Source of the DNA: a gamma proteobacterium symbiont of Ctena orbiculata
Lineage (GTDB): Bacteria; Pseudomonadota; Gammaproteobacteria; Chromatiales; Chromatiaceae
DNA: 64,000 bases
NCBI GenBank assembly: GCA_003058495.1
Contig: QBVC01000020.1
Location: 62,001-126,000, forward strand
Reading direction: 5' to 3'
The notes beneath the pieces are model-generated. The model made no database searches and was not told the origin of the DNA. It was given only the letters and a program-made list of their open reading frames with translations. The translations under genes and the position numbers were made by a program. This document shows positions 25,691-34,141 of the stretch, one piece after another. The stretch's first letter is position 1, and each line of letters starts with the position of its first letter.

Positions 25691-27213
25691 CGCCCGGCCC
25701 CTCCATCCGCAGCGGAGAGGGATGCGATATACTTCAGCGCCCGCATTCCCGGCATGAAGAAGTAACCCCCGCCCCGCACCCTGACAAACCGGGGCAGACC
25801 GCAGACCTTGCGTGCCGGCCCGTCCGTTTGGCCAAGCCTGAAGCAGTCGCTGTTCTCGCCATTGATCAGGGGCTCGCGTCCACCGAGGAGGGGATCGCTC
25901 TCCTGGCGCATGCCGTTAAATCTGCTGTTCATCGACCAGGTGTCCTGGACGAACTCGAACTGGCGCGAGATGTTCGCCACCAGGCAGATGAAGTGCAGCC
26001 CCCGCTCCGCCTGCGGCGGATCCGTTTCCAGGGCCGCTTCCGGGGTCAACGGCGGCCCGTAGGGACGGCCGCGGCGCAGCAGCCGGTGGAAGCGGGTCGA
26101 GGCGACCAGGTCTTCGTCCGCACGCCGCTGCCCGAAACCGAAGATCTTGATCAATCTCGAGAAAAAGCCCGTTACCCCGGGCGGGAAATCACCGCTGCGG
26201 GGATTTGCGCGGCGGATATGGGCGCCCAGGGGGCAGCGATGGCCGCCGGGGTCCGCGTCGTAGGTGAATTGGTTGCCCTGTTGCTCCGGCGCCACCCCCG
26301 GGATCGGATCCCCGCCGGTCTTCATCAACGGCGTACCGTCGCGTTCTCTTCCCACCATGCTGGCGGCAAGACCCTCCCGCCGCTCCGCATCACCGCCGCT
26401 CTGTTGATCGAGAAATCGCCAGAAACCGGAGACATCCTGAGCGAGCTGCCGTAGCACCAGGTAACAGCCGTTGCGGGCGAAATCCTTCAGCCCCGGCAGG
26501 TCCTCCGCGTCCGCCAGTATCGCTGCCCGCTCGTCCCGGCGCGGATCGATCAGGGGCCGGTCGGTGTAGAGACCGTACTCATTGGCATAGCCGAGCACCG
26601 TCTCTCCCACCGCCAGCCGGTTGGAGTAGCGGTCACGATGGTGCAGATCGGTGCTCTGCCGCTGTTGCCAATCGATCTTCGGCTGGCTGATGCCATCGGC
26701 AAAACCGAAATGCTCGATACCGCCCAGGTCCCGGGTCGGCAGGATCTCGATCAGCTCGAAGGCGGCATCAAACCTGTCATCCTCGACCGAGGCCCGCTGG
26801 GTTTGCAGCCCCCCCGGGAGCGCATAGTGCAGCAGCAGGATGTGGGGCGTCGCGGCCGGATCGCCCCCCCACCGCCAATGCTCCGGCGCGCTGCCGCCGC
26901 TGTCGCCCAGGCGCCGCGATCGGCTCTCGTCCCCTGTCATGCCGACGATGAACTCATCGGAAAAGCCCTCGATGACCGCCTCATCGATACCGAGCACGCG
27001 CAGGCCCTCCGCGCTGAAGGCAATCTGCATGGCGGCTTGCGGCAATGGGGTCCTGCTGCTGGCATCGGTCACCGGGGCCTTCAGCAGCCACTCCCTGGCT
27101 GCCTCGGGATCGACCACCTTCAGCAGCATGAAACAGGCCTCGCTCAACCTGCCGTGGCCGAAGCGCAACAGACCCTGCAGATCCTCGAACTCAAATCCAT
27201 CCCTTTGGCTCAT
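25687..27213 (-). CDS. DyP-type haem peroxidase
   Basis: 508 residues. The family signature GFADGISQP is at 170-178 with catalytic Asp D173. The proximal haem ligand is H332 in CPLGAHIRRANPR, with the following Arg residues as expected near haem. There is no signal peptide, so it is probably cytoplasmic. It resembles the longer DyP group with extra loops between the two ferredoxin-like halves. DyP enzymes oxidise dyes, phenolics and other bulky substrates with peroxide. The gene lies 13 bases after the 434-residue protein. Confidence 0.92.
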   Translation of the reverse strand: MSQRDGFEFEDLQGLLRFGHGRLSEACFMLLKVVDPEAAREWLLKAPVTDASSRTPLPQAAMQIAFSAEGLRVLGIDEAVIEGFSDEFIVGMTGDESRSRRLGDSGGSAPEHWRWGGDPAATPHILLLHYALPGGLQTQRASVEDDRFDAAFELIEILPTRDLGGIEHFGFADGISQPKIDWQQRQSTDLHHRDRYSNRLAVGETVLGYANEYGLYTDRPLIDPRRDERAAILADAEDLPGLKDFARNGCYLVLRQLAQDVSGFWRFLDQQSGGDAERREGLAASMVGRERDGTPLMKTGGDPIPGVAPEQQGNQFTYDADPGGHRCPLGAHIRRANPRSGDFPPGVTGFFSRLIKIFGFGQRRADEDLVASTRFHRLLRRGRPYGPPLTPEAALETDPPQAERGLHFICLVANISRQFEFVQDTWSMNSRFNGMRQESDPLLGGREPLINGENSDCFRLGQTDGPARKVCGLPRFVRVRGGGYFFMPGMRALKYIASLSAADGGAGR

Positions 27214-27226
27214 CGTCTTGGCCTCT

Positions 27227-28531
27227 CTAGATTAAGCCCAGCCATTCACGGATCGCCCGGTCGCTCGACTGTCGCCGCTCCACCCCCTGGCGGATGCGGC
27301 TGTTGCGCGCCAGATCGAATGCGGTCAGCCCCGGATAGGCCTTGTACCAGACCTCGGAAGGGAGCTGATGGCGGCGCAGGGTATATTTGAACTGCTGCTC
27401 CCGCGCCGCACCCTGCTTGATCAGCCAGCTGGTCCTGGGATACCCCACCCCGTTGCTGAAGACCAGATTCAGGCCCCAGGCAACCTTGTTGATGAAGTCA
27501 TCCATGTAACCCTCCAGGCTGCCGTCGTAGTTGCTGGCGAAGTAGAGCCTGCGATCGTTGTCGAGCAACACCCAGCGGGCGAAATGGATGGTCTTCACCC
27601 GGGTGAGATAGCCGTGGTTGTAGACATGCCTGGAGGCGTAATCGAGGGTCAGCAGAAGAAACTTCAACAGCGAGAGACGGAACAGGCCCGGCTTGACGTC
27701 CCCCAGCACGTTGAAATGGTTGGTGACATCCAGGTCCTCCAGCACCGACAGCCTGGCGATATGCGCGCGCCCGGGACGGATCACGATCTCCGGATCCGAC
27801 CGTTCCAGCATGCGCAGCCGCAGGATCAGAAAAGGCGCTGAAAGCAACAGCAGCGGCGCCAACAGCAGCAGGATCGACGGCATCCCCAACTTGTGCAGCA
27901 GATTGCCCAGCCACCATAACTTGGGGGTCGGTTCCGGCGGGCTCAGCTGCAGCCGCCCCGCATCCCTTTCCAGCTCCACATGGGTAAGCAGCTTCTGCCG
28001 CAGCGCCCGGGCATTGCCCCTCCCCACCTCTTCAATGGCACGCGGCAGATAGGCCGCGAGGCTGCGCTGCAGGGCCTCCTCCTCCCTGACCTGCTGCACG
28101 GTGCGCCCGATCCAGTTGATGTAGTTGGCCTTTGGCGTAATGTTGCGCCCGCTCATCCAGGTCAACAGGTCGTCCCGATCCGGGTCGAAGCCAACACAGT
28201 GGGAGAAGATCTGTTGCAGACCGTCAGCGGCGCGGCGGGCAAGTTGGTCGAGAAAATAGCGGCTCTTCCCATCACAATCCCCGAGGAAGACCAGGGAGGG
28301 GCGCCAGGGATAGGGCTCTCTCCCATGGTGGCGCATCTCCTCCGCGGTCTCGGCCTCGAGAATCACGAAGCGGGCCACATGCAGACGCTCGAACTGACCG
28401 AATGGGAGCAGCGGATTCTCCGGATCGGCGATACCTTCGATCCGGTTCATGCCGGCGAGCAGATCGCGCAGGGCATCGATTTCGCCCTCGCGGATCTCGG
28501 CAAGAATCATGAATGTGGACTGGGGTGTCAC
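27227..28531 (-). CDS. Conserved-looking membrane-associated protein of unknown function
   Basis: 434 residues; I do not recognise a named family. The N-terminal 150 residues look like a ferredoxin-like alpha-beta domain (STFMILAEIREGEIDALRDLL, then HVARFVILEA). A single strong hydrophobic segment lies near 220-240 (ILLLLAPLLLLSAPFLIL). The C-terminal 180 residues again look like an alpha-beta barrel unit, with HFARWVLLDNDRRLYFASNYDG, GYMDDFINKVAWGLNLVFSNG and a WYKAYPGLTAFD ending. The two halves around a membrane anchor recall the dimeric fold used by DyP and related enzymes, but no haem ligand is evident. It lies between DyP and a small unknown gene in the operon. Confidence 0.75.
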   Translation of the reverse strand: MTPQSTFMILAEIREGEIDALRDLLAGMNRIEGIADPENPLLPFGQFERLHVARFVILEAETAEEMRHHGREPYPWRPSLVFLGDCDGKSRYFLDQLARRAADGLQQIFSHCVGFDPDRDDLLTWMSGRNITPKANYINWIGRTVQQVREEEALQRSLAAYLPRAIEEVGRGNARALRQKLLTHVELERDAGRLQLSPPEPTPKLWWLGNLLHKLGMPSILLLLAPLLLLSAPFLILRLRMLERSDPEIVIRPGRAHIARLSVLEDLDVTNHFNVLGDVKPGLFRLSLLKFLLLTLDYASRHVYNHGYLTRVKTIHFARWVLLDNDRRLYFASNYDGSLEGYMDDFINKVAWGLNLVFSNGVGYPRTSWLIKQGAAREQQFKYTLRRHQLPSEVWYKAYPGLTAFDLARNSRIRQGVERRQSSDRAIREWLGLI

Positions 28532-28564
28532 GGCACGCTTCCCTGGTGATCCTTTTCGCTCCGG

Positions 28565-29020
28565 CTAGCCATCCTGCTTCTTGGTCAGGGCAAAATCGAG
28601 AATGCGTGTCTTGCCCCACCAGACCTTGCCCAGGTAGACCCCGGGCTCGACCTCGCGGATCTCATCCCGAATCACCTTGGCGAAGAAGGAGGTCGTTGAG
28701 TAGTCGATAACGATGGTCTCCCTGCCATCCAGCCAGCTCTTGTCGCGATAGACCTTGGCGACGATGAAGGTCAGGCTGAAGGGGGTGATCTTGTTCACCA
28801 GCACCCCGGCCCGGCCATCCGCGGCGAAGATATCGAACACCTTGCCCTGCCAGGCGAAGAGACGGGCAAAGGCGGCGACCAGCTTGGAGAGGAGCGAGCC
28901 CGCGAGGATCGCGGTGCCGCGGGTATCGCCCCTCGGCAATTCGCCGGCCTCGGCGTTGCGATAGATCTGATCCAACTCCTCCCTGGTCTTGTCCAACCAG
29001 CGTTCCACGGTGATCTGCAT
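28565..29020 (-). CDS. Small protein of unknown function in haem-peroxidase operon
   Basis: 151 residues, no signal peptide. The sequence has a helical N-terminus (VERWLDKTREELDQIY), then a beta-rich body with GKVFD, FIVAKVYRDKSWLDGRE, IDYSTTSFFAKVIRDEIREV and GVYLGKVWWGK. The pattern of alternating strands around a GVYLG turn suggests a small beta-barrel that might bind a lipid or other hydrophobic ligand; this is speculation. It starts 5 bases after the periplasmic catalase-like gene. Confidence 0.75.
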   Translation of the reverse strand: MQITVERWLDKTREELDQIYRNAEAGELPRGDTRGTAILAGSLLSKLVAAFARLFAWQGKVFDIFAADGRAGVLVNKITPFSLTFIVAKVYRDKSWLDGRETIVIDYSTTSFFAKVIRDEIREVEPGVYLGKVWWGKTRILDFALTKKQDG

Positions 29021-29025
29021 GGCGG

Positions 29026-30057
29026 CTACTCCCTTGTTCGCAGTTTGGCGGCTTGTGCATAGACCTGGCGACGCACCTCGTTCATCCTGCCCAGGGGGCG
29101 ATGCGCGGACAGGGTCTGCCAGGGATTGAAACGACTCGCCTCGCAGGCGGCCAATGCCTGCGGGGTGTCGAACGCCTGCTCCTCGATGGTGATGGTGGCA
29201 ACCCTGCGGAAAGGGGAGAGGGCCTCATCCCAGACCACCGAGGCATCCTCGATGGGCATGGTCTCTGCATCGAGCTGCCGCTGCACGCCAAACTCGAAGC
29301 ATGCCGGCCCCTGCTGCAGATGGTGCTTCAGTGCCGAGCGGAGCTGATCAGGCCCCGCATCCACCACCTGCGCAGTGGTGTAGTCGGAACAGGGAGTGAC
29401 GGAATATTTGACCGCCTGATCGCTGCCCAGGCTGAAGGGGACGGTGCTCCAATAGCGGATATCCAGCGGACTCAGATGGCGCTTGCGCGCCTTGAAGAGA
29501 ATCCACAGCGATTTCAGATGGGGATCGAAGGGATTGAGAAAGAAGCGCAGCTTCCTGTCCTCCTGTCTGGCGCGGATGAATTTCAGAAACTCCTCCGGGG
29601 TTGCCACGAACAGGGCGGGATAGCTGTTGAGGACGAAATCCTGTCTGCCGCCCTCTCCCCAGAGCGCACCCCCATCAATCCCGGAAACACGGATCGAGAG
29701 ACCGCGGATATCCTTTTCTGAATCGTCCATCTCGGTGGCGTTGGCGAATCTGAGCCGCGCCGGATAGCTGCCGGGCCTGGCAAAGAGTCCCTGCTGCAAC
29801 TCCCTGGGAATATCCTCGTGAACACGAAACCGGGCATCCACGCAGGCGACGCTCTTCGGCTGATTGAACCTGGGGATGGCGCCGTTCTCCTCAGCAGCCA
29901 GGGTGATCGCCTCGATGCGTTGGCTCATCTCCGCCACCAGTTGCTCGATGGTCGCCTGCTGCTCCTCGGCTGAACAGACTCCCGTCAGCAGCATGAGTGC
30001 CGCTAAAACACCGATGCTGCAATGGCACTGCTCCATTTCGTCTTGTTTGTTTTGCAT
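29026..30057 (-). CDS. Periplasmic catalase-like protein lacking the distal His
   Basis: 343 residues from ATG 30057, chosen for the GGAGG ribosome site 8 bases away. A signal peptide (to about residue 25, cleavage near VCSA) exports it. The catalase-like core has FARPGSYPARLRFAN and, near the C-terminus, NPWQTLSAHRPLGRMNEVRRQVY with the likely haem Tyr in an R-x3-Y motif. At the place where the cytoplasmic paralogue has KTHGILRA this protein reads SVACVDA, so the distal His is replaced, most simply by Val. True catalase activity is therefore doubtful; haem binding with another chemistry, or no catalysis, is possible. It follows the cyclooxygenase-like gene by 86 bases. Confidence 0.8.
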   Translation of the reverse strand: MQNKQDEMEQCHCSIGVLAALMLLTGVCSAEEQQATIEQLVAEMSQRIEAITLAAEENGAIPRFNQPKSVACVDARFRVHEDIPRELQQGLFARPGSYPARLRFANATEMDDSEKDIRGLSIRVSGIDGGALWGEGGRQDFVLNSYPALFVATPEEFLKFIRARQEDRKLRFFLNPFDPHLKSLWILFKARKRHLSPLDIRYWSTVPFSLGSDQAVKYSVTPCSDYTTAQVVDAGPDQLRSALKHHLQQGPACFEFGVQRQLDAETMPIEDASVVWDEALSPFRRVATITIEEQAFDTPQALAACEASRFNPWQTLSAHRPLGRMNEVRRQVYAQAAKLRTRE

Positions 30058-30143
30058 TGCTCCGTCCTCCAAGGTACTGCCAATAGGAGAAGATCCAGCT
30101 AGCTGTAGTCTTCTCTGGTTAGGGTTATTGTCGGCCAGACCTA

Positions 30144-33059
30144 TCAGAAGGCAGGGTCGGCCTCAGCACCGGGACGCGGCTCCCACTCCAGGCTGTAGTA
30201 TTCGCCCCGTTCCCGCGCCCAGGGATCGAAGACGTTCCTCACCGGCATCAACTCATCCCTGAGTGCCGGCGCATTGCGCATCAACAGCCGCTTCAACGGC
30301 GACACCGCCATCTCATGGCCGTTGACCATGCCCGCCTCGAGGCAGGCCCGGCTGCCATCCGCCTGGGTGGTCAGGGCATAGGGGCACTCGCTCAGCGGCC
30401 CGTTGTGCAGCACCCAGTCGTAGCCCAGGCGGGAGTAGAACTCGGGACGAAAACTTGAGGTGAAGAAGCGGTCGCTGAAGAGACGCCGGGAGGCGTTGAT
30501 GATAAAGATATGAAACTGGGTCTCGGAGATGGCGAAACCGTGCGGACGGGTGTACTCCGCCAGCCAGCCCACCACATTGTCCACATCCTCGATATTGTCG
30601 ACCACCGTGCCGTCGGGGTGCCCGAGGCAGTCGTTGATGAACTCACCCGCTGCATTGCGTTGCACTGTGGAGATAATCTTGCCGGCATCGCATTTATGGG
30701 TGCCGTAGATCTCGCGCATCCGCGACACCGTCTGCTCCTGGTGTTTGCGCCAGGGATCATCCTTGTCGAGGTGCTGATCGACGAAGTCATCGAAACTGCT
30801 GAGGTGCTTCAAGCCGATCTGGCGGCGGAACTCGTTGAACCGGGGCACGCCACGCTCCCGGTCACGAATCAGATCCAACGCCACCACGTCGATGCTGCGC
30901 GTCTCGGAATCGAGATGGGGCATCGGCAGGTTCTGCAGAAACATCGGTTGGTTGCGAAGATGCAGCACCCCCAGCCGCTGACGCCCCATGCTCAGCGCCC
31001 AGTTGTCGAGGCCATGCCGGTGCATCAGCGAGGTCGCGCCCTCCCGAACGGTTTCCAACACCGGCACCTTCGCCTCGATCAGGTTCGGCTGCTCCTTACG
31101 GCGCATCTCGATCAGGTCGGGCACCAGCGGGTGGAGGCGATAGACCGAGGTGAACTCCTCGGGGAAGTTGAAGGGTGAACCGAAATGGTTGATGCCGCCA
31201 TTCACGTCATCGGGATCGCTCAGGTCCCAGCCGTCGCGCTTCCACCAGAGCATCCCCTCGGGCTTGTTGTTGCCGAGACCGAAGATCCCGGCACCGGAGG
31301 CGAGCACGGAGTAGAGCGAGTTGGCCCGTTTCGGATCGGATGAATCTGAAAACCAGCCCGCCACCTTTTCCGAAACCCGGCCCAACAGATTCTCCTCCTT
31401 GTCGAGGATGCGCCGCAGCACCTTGGAGACCCGATCCTCTCCCTGGTTGAAGAGGCCGAACCAGTTGGAGTTCATGGCCAGAAACAGGGGCTCGTCATAG
31501 AGCAGCTGGGTGGTCCACTCGATGGTGTGGATCTTCGCGATCTCCGCCGCCAACACCAGTCGCGCCACCTGGTAGAGCCGTTCGTCATCCACCTCGCTAT
31601 AGGTGATGATCCTCTCCGGCTGATCCGGATCGCGCAGCCCGGAATCCCCAGCGGGGGTGAGCGACTGCTGATCACGGAAGCGATCGACGAAGTAGTTGTG
31701 CTCACGGGTGAAGAGGTTGTGATAGAAGCTCAGGCCGATATTCCAGTTGTCGGCAAAAGCGGCGGCCTCCTGGCCCTGCCACTGGGGCTGCACCGGGCAG
31801 TCTTTCGAATAGCCGTCGCAATTCTGCAGCAGCGGCAGGTAGCCCTCCCGCAACCGCAGTTTGGCCGGATCATCGGGATCGCGCTGCACCCGCTTCAGCG
31901 ACAGCTCGTCATGACCATAGATCTGCGACGCGTCCCACCAGGCAGAGACAAGGTTGTTGGTTGTCTTCGGCGCGCGCTTCAGATACGCCTTGCCGTCATG
32001 CTGAAAGCTTTCCGGCTCCCCGGTTTGCGCAAACAGGGAGGGCTCGCGACGATCCCCTTCGCGGCAGCCAAGGGCCCTTGCCGCTTCGGAGTCGCAGCCA
32101 ACGGGTTCGAGTCCGGGCGAGTTGCGCCCCTCGCTGGTATGGGAAAACCAGTCATGGGTCATGAACTGAATCCAGAACGCCGCCAGCACGTTGAAGAAGG
32201 GGGCCGGGAGATAGTCGCAGGCAACATCGGGTGAATGGCTGCCATCGCCCATACCTTTGTTACAACCGTTGCCCTCGCTCTGCTCGCGACTGAAGAGGCG
32301 TCTGCTGATCAACTGGGGATCGGGTTTTAACAGACCGATGCGATCACCATGACGGTTTTTCGTAAGCTCGTTGAGGCCGAGACGGGGGAAGGTGGTCTCA
32401 AACTGCATGTTGCGGGTAAACGGCATCCCCGTGGAACCCATCAGCGGATTGCGGATGTCGTTGCAGATCCCGGTCAGGGTCCGATGGGTGATCAGGTCGC
32501 CTTGACACAACTGCTCGCCAGCGCCCCCCACAGCCCGATAGTTTTCGTGCTCGGTTGGCAGACGCATGGCGTCCCAGCGCTTCAGCGCCGGTCCCGGCCA
32601 GCCATCCCTTCCCTGGACATACTCCTGGTAGGTATACTGATCGAAGAGGTTGAACTTGATCAGCTCAATGCGCTGGTATTCGAGATCCAATAGCGCCCCG
32701 TCCACTCCCCGGCCATTGGGATAGAGATGCTCGCCGATTTTGGTAATCGCCTCGCCCCCCATGTGCCTGCTCTCGCTAGCGCCGGTAGCATAATAGTTCT
32801 GCCAATCCACCCAGGGGGTGTCGCGGTATTGCGCCGCCTTATCGCCGCCCCGGCAGCGCGCGGTATCTTCCCTCACCTTGCCCAGGAAGCGTTTGGAACG
32901 ATCCTCCGGCACCTCGAGCAGACCACGGCTGGCACTTTCGATACAGGCCTTCAAATCACTCTCTTCACTGGCACACAGCGGCGCGCAGAAGAGCGAGCCA
33001 AGGACAAGATTGGTAACAATGATGTTCCGCGAGCAGAACAGATGCATGTTCGTTTTCAT
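30144..33059 (-). CDS. Exported animal-type haem peroxidase, cyclooxygenase/fatty-acid-dioxygenase-like
   Basis: 971 residues with a signal peptide (about 1-30, ending near CAS). The distal His is H302 in FMTHDWFSH. A REHNYFVDRF segment matches the LREHN helix of cyclooxygenases. The stretch EFTSVYRLHPLVPDLIE carries Y640 and H643, in the positions of the cyclooxygenase radical Tyr and proximal haem His. Keeping that Tyr argues for fatty-acid dioxygenation rather than simple peroxidase activity. The protein is longer than COX (about 600), with an N-terminal extension of about 200 residues and an insert near 320-420. It has an AAGGTG ribosome site and appears to be the first gene of a six-gene operon. 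Confidence 0.88.
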   Translation of the reverse strand: MKTNMHLFCSRNIIVTNLVLGSLFCAPLCASEESDLKACIESASRGLLEVPEDRSKRFLGKVREDTARCRGGDKAAQYRDTPWVDWQNYYATGASESRHMGGEAITKIGEHLYPNGRGVDGALLDLEYQRIELIKFNLFDQYTYQEYVQGRDGWPGPALKRWDAMRLPTEHENYRAVGGAGEQLCQGDLITHRTLTGICNDIRNPLMGSTGMPFTRNMQFETTFPRLGLNELTKNRHGDRIGLLKPDPQLISRRLFSREQSEGNGCNKGMGDGSHSPDVACDYLPAPFFNVLAAFWIQFMTHDWFSHTSEGRNSPGLEPVGCDSEAARALGCREGDRREPSLFAQTGEPESFQHDGKAYLKRAPKTTNNLVSAWWDASQIYGHDELSLKRVQRDPDDPAKLRLREGYLPLLQNCDGYSKDCPVQPQWQGQEAAAFADNWNIGLSFYHNLFTREHNYFVDRFRDQQSLTPAGDSGLRDPDQPERIITYSEVDDERLYQVARLVLAAEIAKIHTIEWTTQLLYDEPLFLAMNSNWFGLFNQGEDRVSKVLRRILDKEENLLGRVSEKVAGWFSDSSDPKRANSLYSVLASGAGIFGLGNNKPEGMLWWKRDGWDLSDPDDVNGGINHFGSPFNFPEEFTSVYRLHPLVPDLIEMRRKEQPNLIEAKVPVLETVREGATSLMHRHGLDNWALSMGRQRLGVLHLRNQPMFLQNLPMPHLDSETRSIDVVALDLIRDRERGVPRFNEFRRQIGLKHLSSFDDFVDQHLDKDDPWRKHQEQTVSRMREIYGTHKCDAGKIISTVQRNAAGEFINDCLGHPDGTVVDNIEDVDNVVGWLAEYTRPHGFAISETQFHIFIINASRRLFSDRFFTSSFRPEFYSRLGYDWVLHNGPLSECPYALTTQADGSRACLEAGMVNGHEMAVSPLKRLLMRNAPALRDELMPVRNVFDPWARERGEYYSLEWEPRPGAEADPAF

Positions 33060-33423
33060 AACACCTTCCCGTTGTCTGTTCCAACAGTGGTGGCCTGATC
33101 AATAGCCGCACACCAATAGTGAGTTTCCGGTTTTCCCTAAACTACAACGGAGGGATAAATTTCAACTGCGTATCAACTGCTCAAATTGAATTATCTTGGA
33201 GTAGCAACAAACACAGAGAGACAGATTGTGCGTATGCCTTACTCCATCAACTCTCTTGCAACTCTGTTTTGAATATCCGTTATCAACCCTTTCAGGTATC
33301 AGGTTGTATGACGGAGTGCCTCAATATCCTTGCGCTGAGTAATTCTGTTGTCTTCAAGGATTGCTGTTTATAGTTCGCTGAATGTCGTTTAGACCAAAGC
33401 CTAACAGAGCAGGAAAGGAACGA

Positions 33424-33440
33424 GTGTGAATATTTCACAC
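33424..33440. promoter_or_regulatory. 17-bp palindrome, possible operator
   Basis: Perfect 7-bp arms GTGTGAA and TTCACAC around TAT. It resembles a CRP/FNR-class half-site pair (TGTGA...TCACA), but the spacing is one base short. It lies about 365 bases upstream of the cyclooxygenase-like start. Confidence 0.35.
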
Positions 33441-33521
33441 CTGGGATGTTACAAAATACACAAGGGAAGATTCGGTTCACTTGCTTCCCTTTGCCTATTC
33501 ACTACTGCATGGGATAGACCC

Positions 33522-33542
33522 AAAAAAGCCGAACCGAGCGGC
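33522..33542 (-). terminator. Possible intrinsic terminator after yjbQ
   Basis: On the minus strand a short GCCG...CGGC stem with a 7-base loop is followed directly by six T, about 55 bases past the yjbQ-like stop. The stem is only 4 bp, so strength is uncertain. Confidence 0.4.
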
Positions 33543-33596
33543 GCTGCCATACTCCGATGGCACTGCTTGCAAGGATGGGTGATCAGAGGAAACCGG

Positions 33597-34046
33597 TTAT
33601 TTTATACCGATGACCTGTACGGCTGCCCTACGCTCTCTGGGGCCATCCGTTTCCAGCAGCAATATGGACTGATAGCGCCCAAGTACCGGCTCTCCATCAA
33701 CAACCGCCAACACCTCGCCATTGCCGAGCAGCATTGCAATCAGATGCGAATGGGCGTTTTCCGGTTCATCGGGTGGAATATCGGCTCGAAGGTGGAGATC
33801 GTTATGCTTGTACGCCTCACCCGGCGGGGCGATCGACAGAAAGAATTCACGCATATCATCAAAGAGCCGCGCTTCGTTTTCGTTCACCGCGAGTGCGCAG
33901 GTTGTGTGCAACGAGGTAATCGTAACCATGCCCTGCGATACACCCGACTCTCTGACCAGGGTCTTGATATGCCCTGTAATATCTATAACATCGAATGACT
34001 TTCCTGTGGTAATTCCCACTTCTTTGTAGCAACTGATCATCTGCAT
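33597..34046 (-). CDS. YjbQ family protein (UPF0047)
   Basis: 149 residues, the usual family length. Diagnostic parts are SGVSQGMVTITSLHTTCALAVNENE, HNDLHLRADIPPDEPENAHSHLIAMLLG with its conserved His residues, and GRYQSILLLETDGPRERR near the end. Members form beta-barrel trimers; some have weak thiamine-phosphate synthase activity but the main role is not settled. Cytoplasmic, no signal. It is about 95 bases downstream of the M28 peptidase gene on the same strand. Confidence 0.93.
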   Translation of the reverse strand: MQMISCYKEVGITTGKSFDVIDITGHIKTLVRESGVSQGMVTITSLHTTCALAVNENEARLFDDMREFFLSIAPPGEAYKHNDLHLRADIPPDEPENAHSHLIAMLLGNGEVLAVVDGEPVLGRYQSILLLETDGPRERRAAVQVIGIK

Positions 34047-34141
34047 ACTCTTGTTTTGACCTTATTGGTTAGGAGCGAGCCGTAACCGAAACATTGGCCG
34101 GAGCAGGGATTTGCATTCAGCGCATCGAGTCGACGGCACTG

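Larger units (their letters stand above)
33060..33596. other. Intergenic region upstream of the haem-peroxidase operon
   Basis: About 540 bases, AT-richer than the neighbouring genes. No convincing coding frame is seen; a plus-strand frame at 33119-33373 starts at GTG without a ribosome site. The region must carry the promoter of the peroxidase operon. It contains the palindrome at 33424-33440 and a possible terminator for the yjbQ-like gene at 33522-33542. Confidence 0.55.

Noticed and set aside
33119-33373. Plus-strand frame of 84 codons before the peroxidase operon
   Set aside because: Starts at GTG with no ribosome site and shows no domain.
33424-33440. A true CRP site
   Set aside because: The TGTGA/TCACA half-sites are five, not six, bases apart, so it is listed only as a palindrome of unknown binder.
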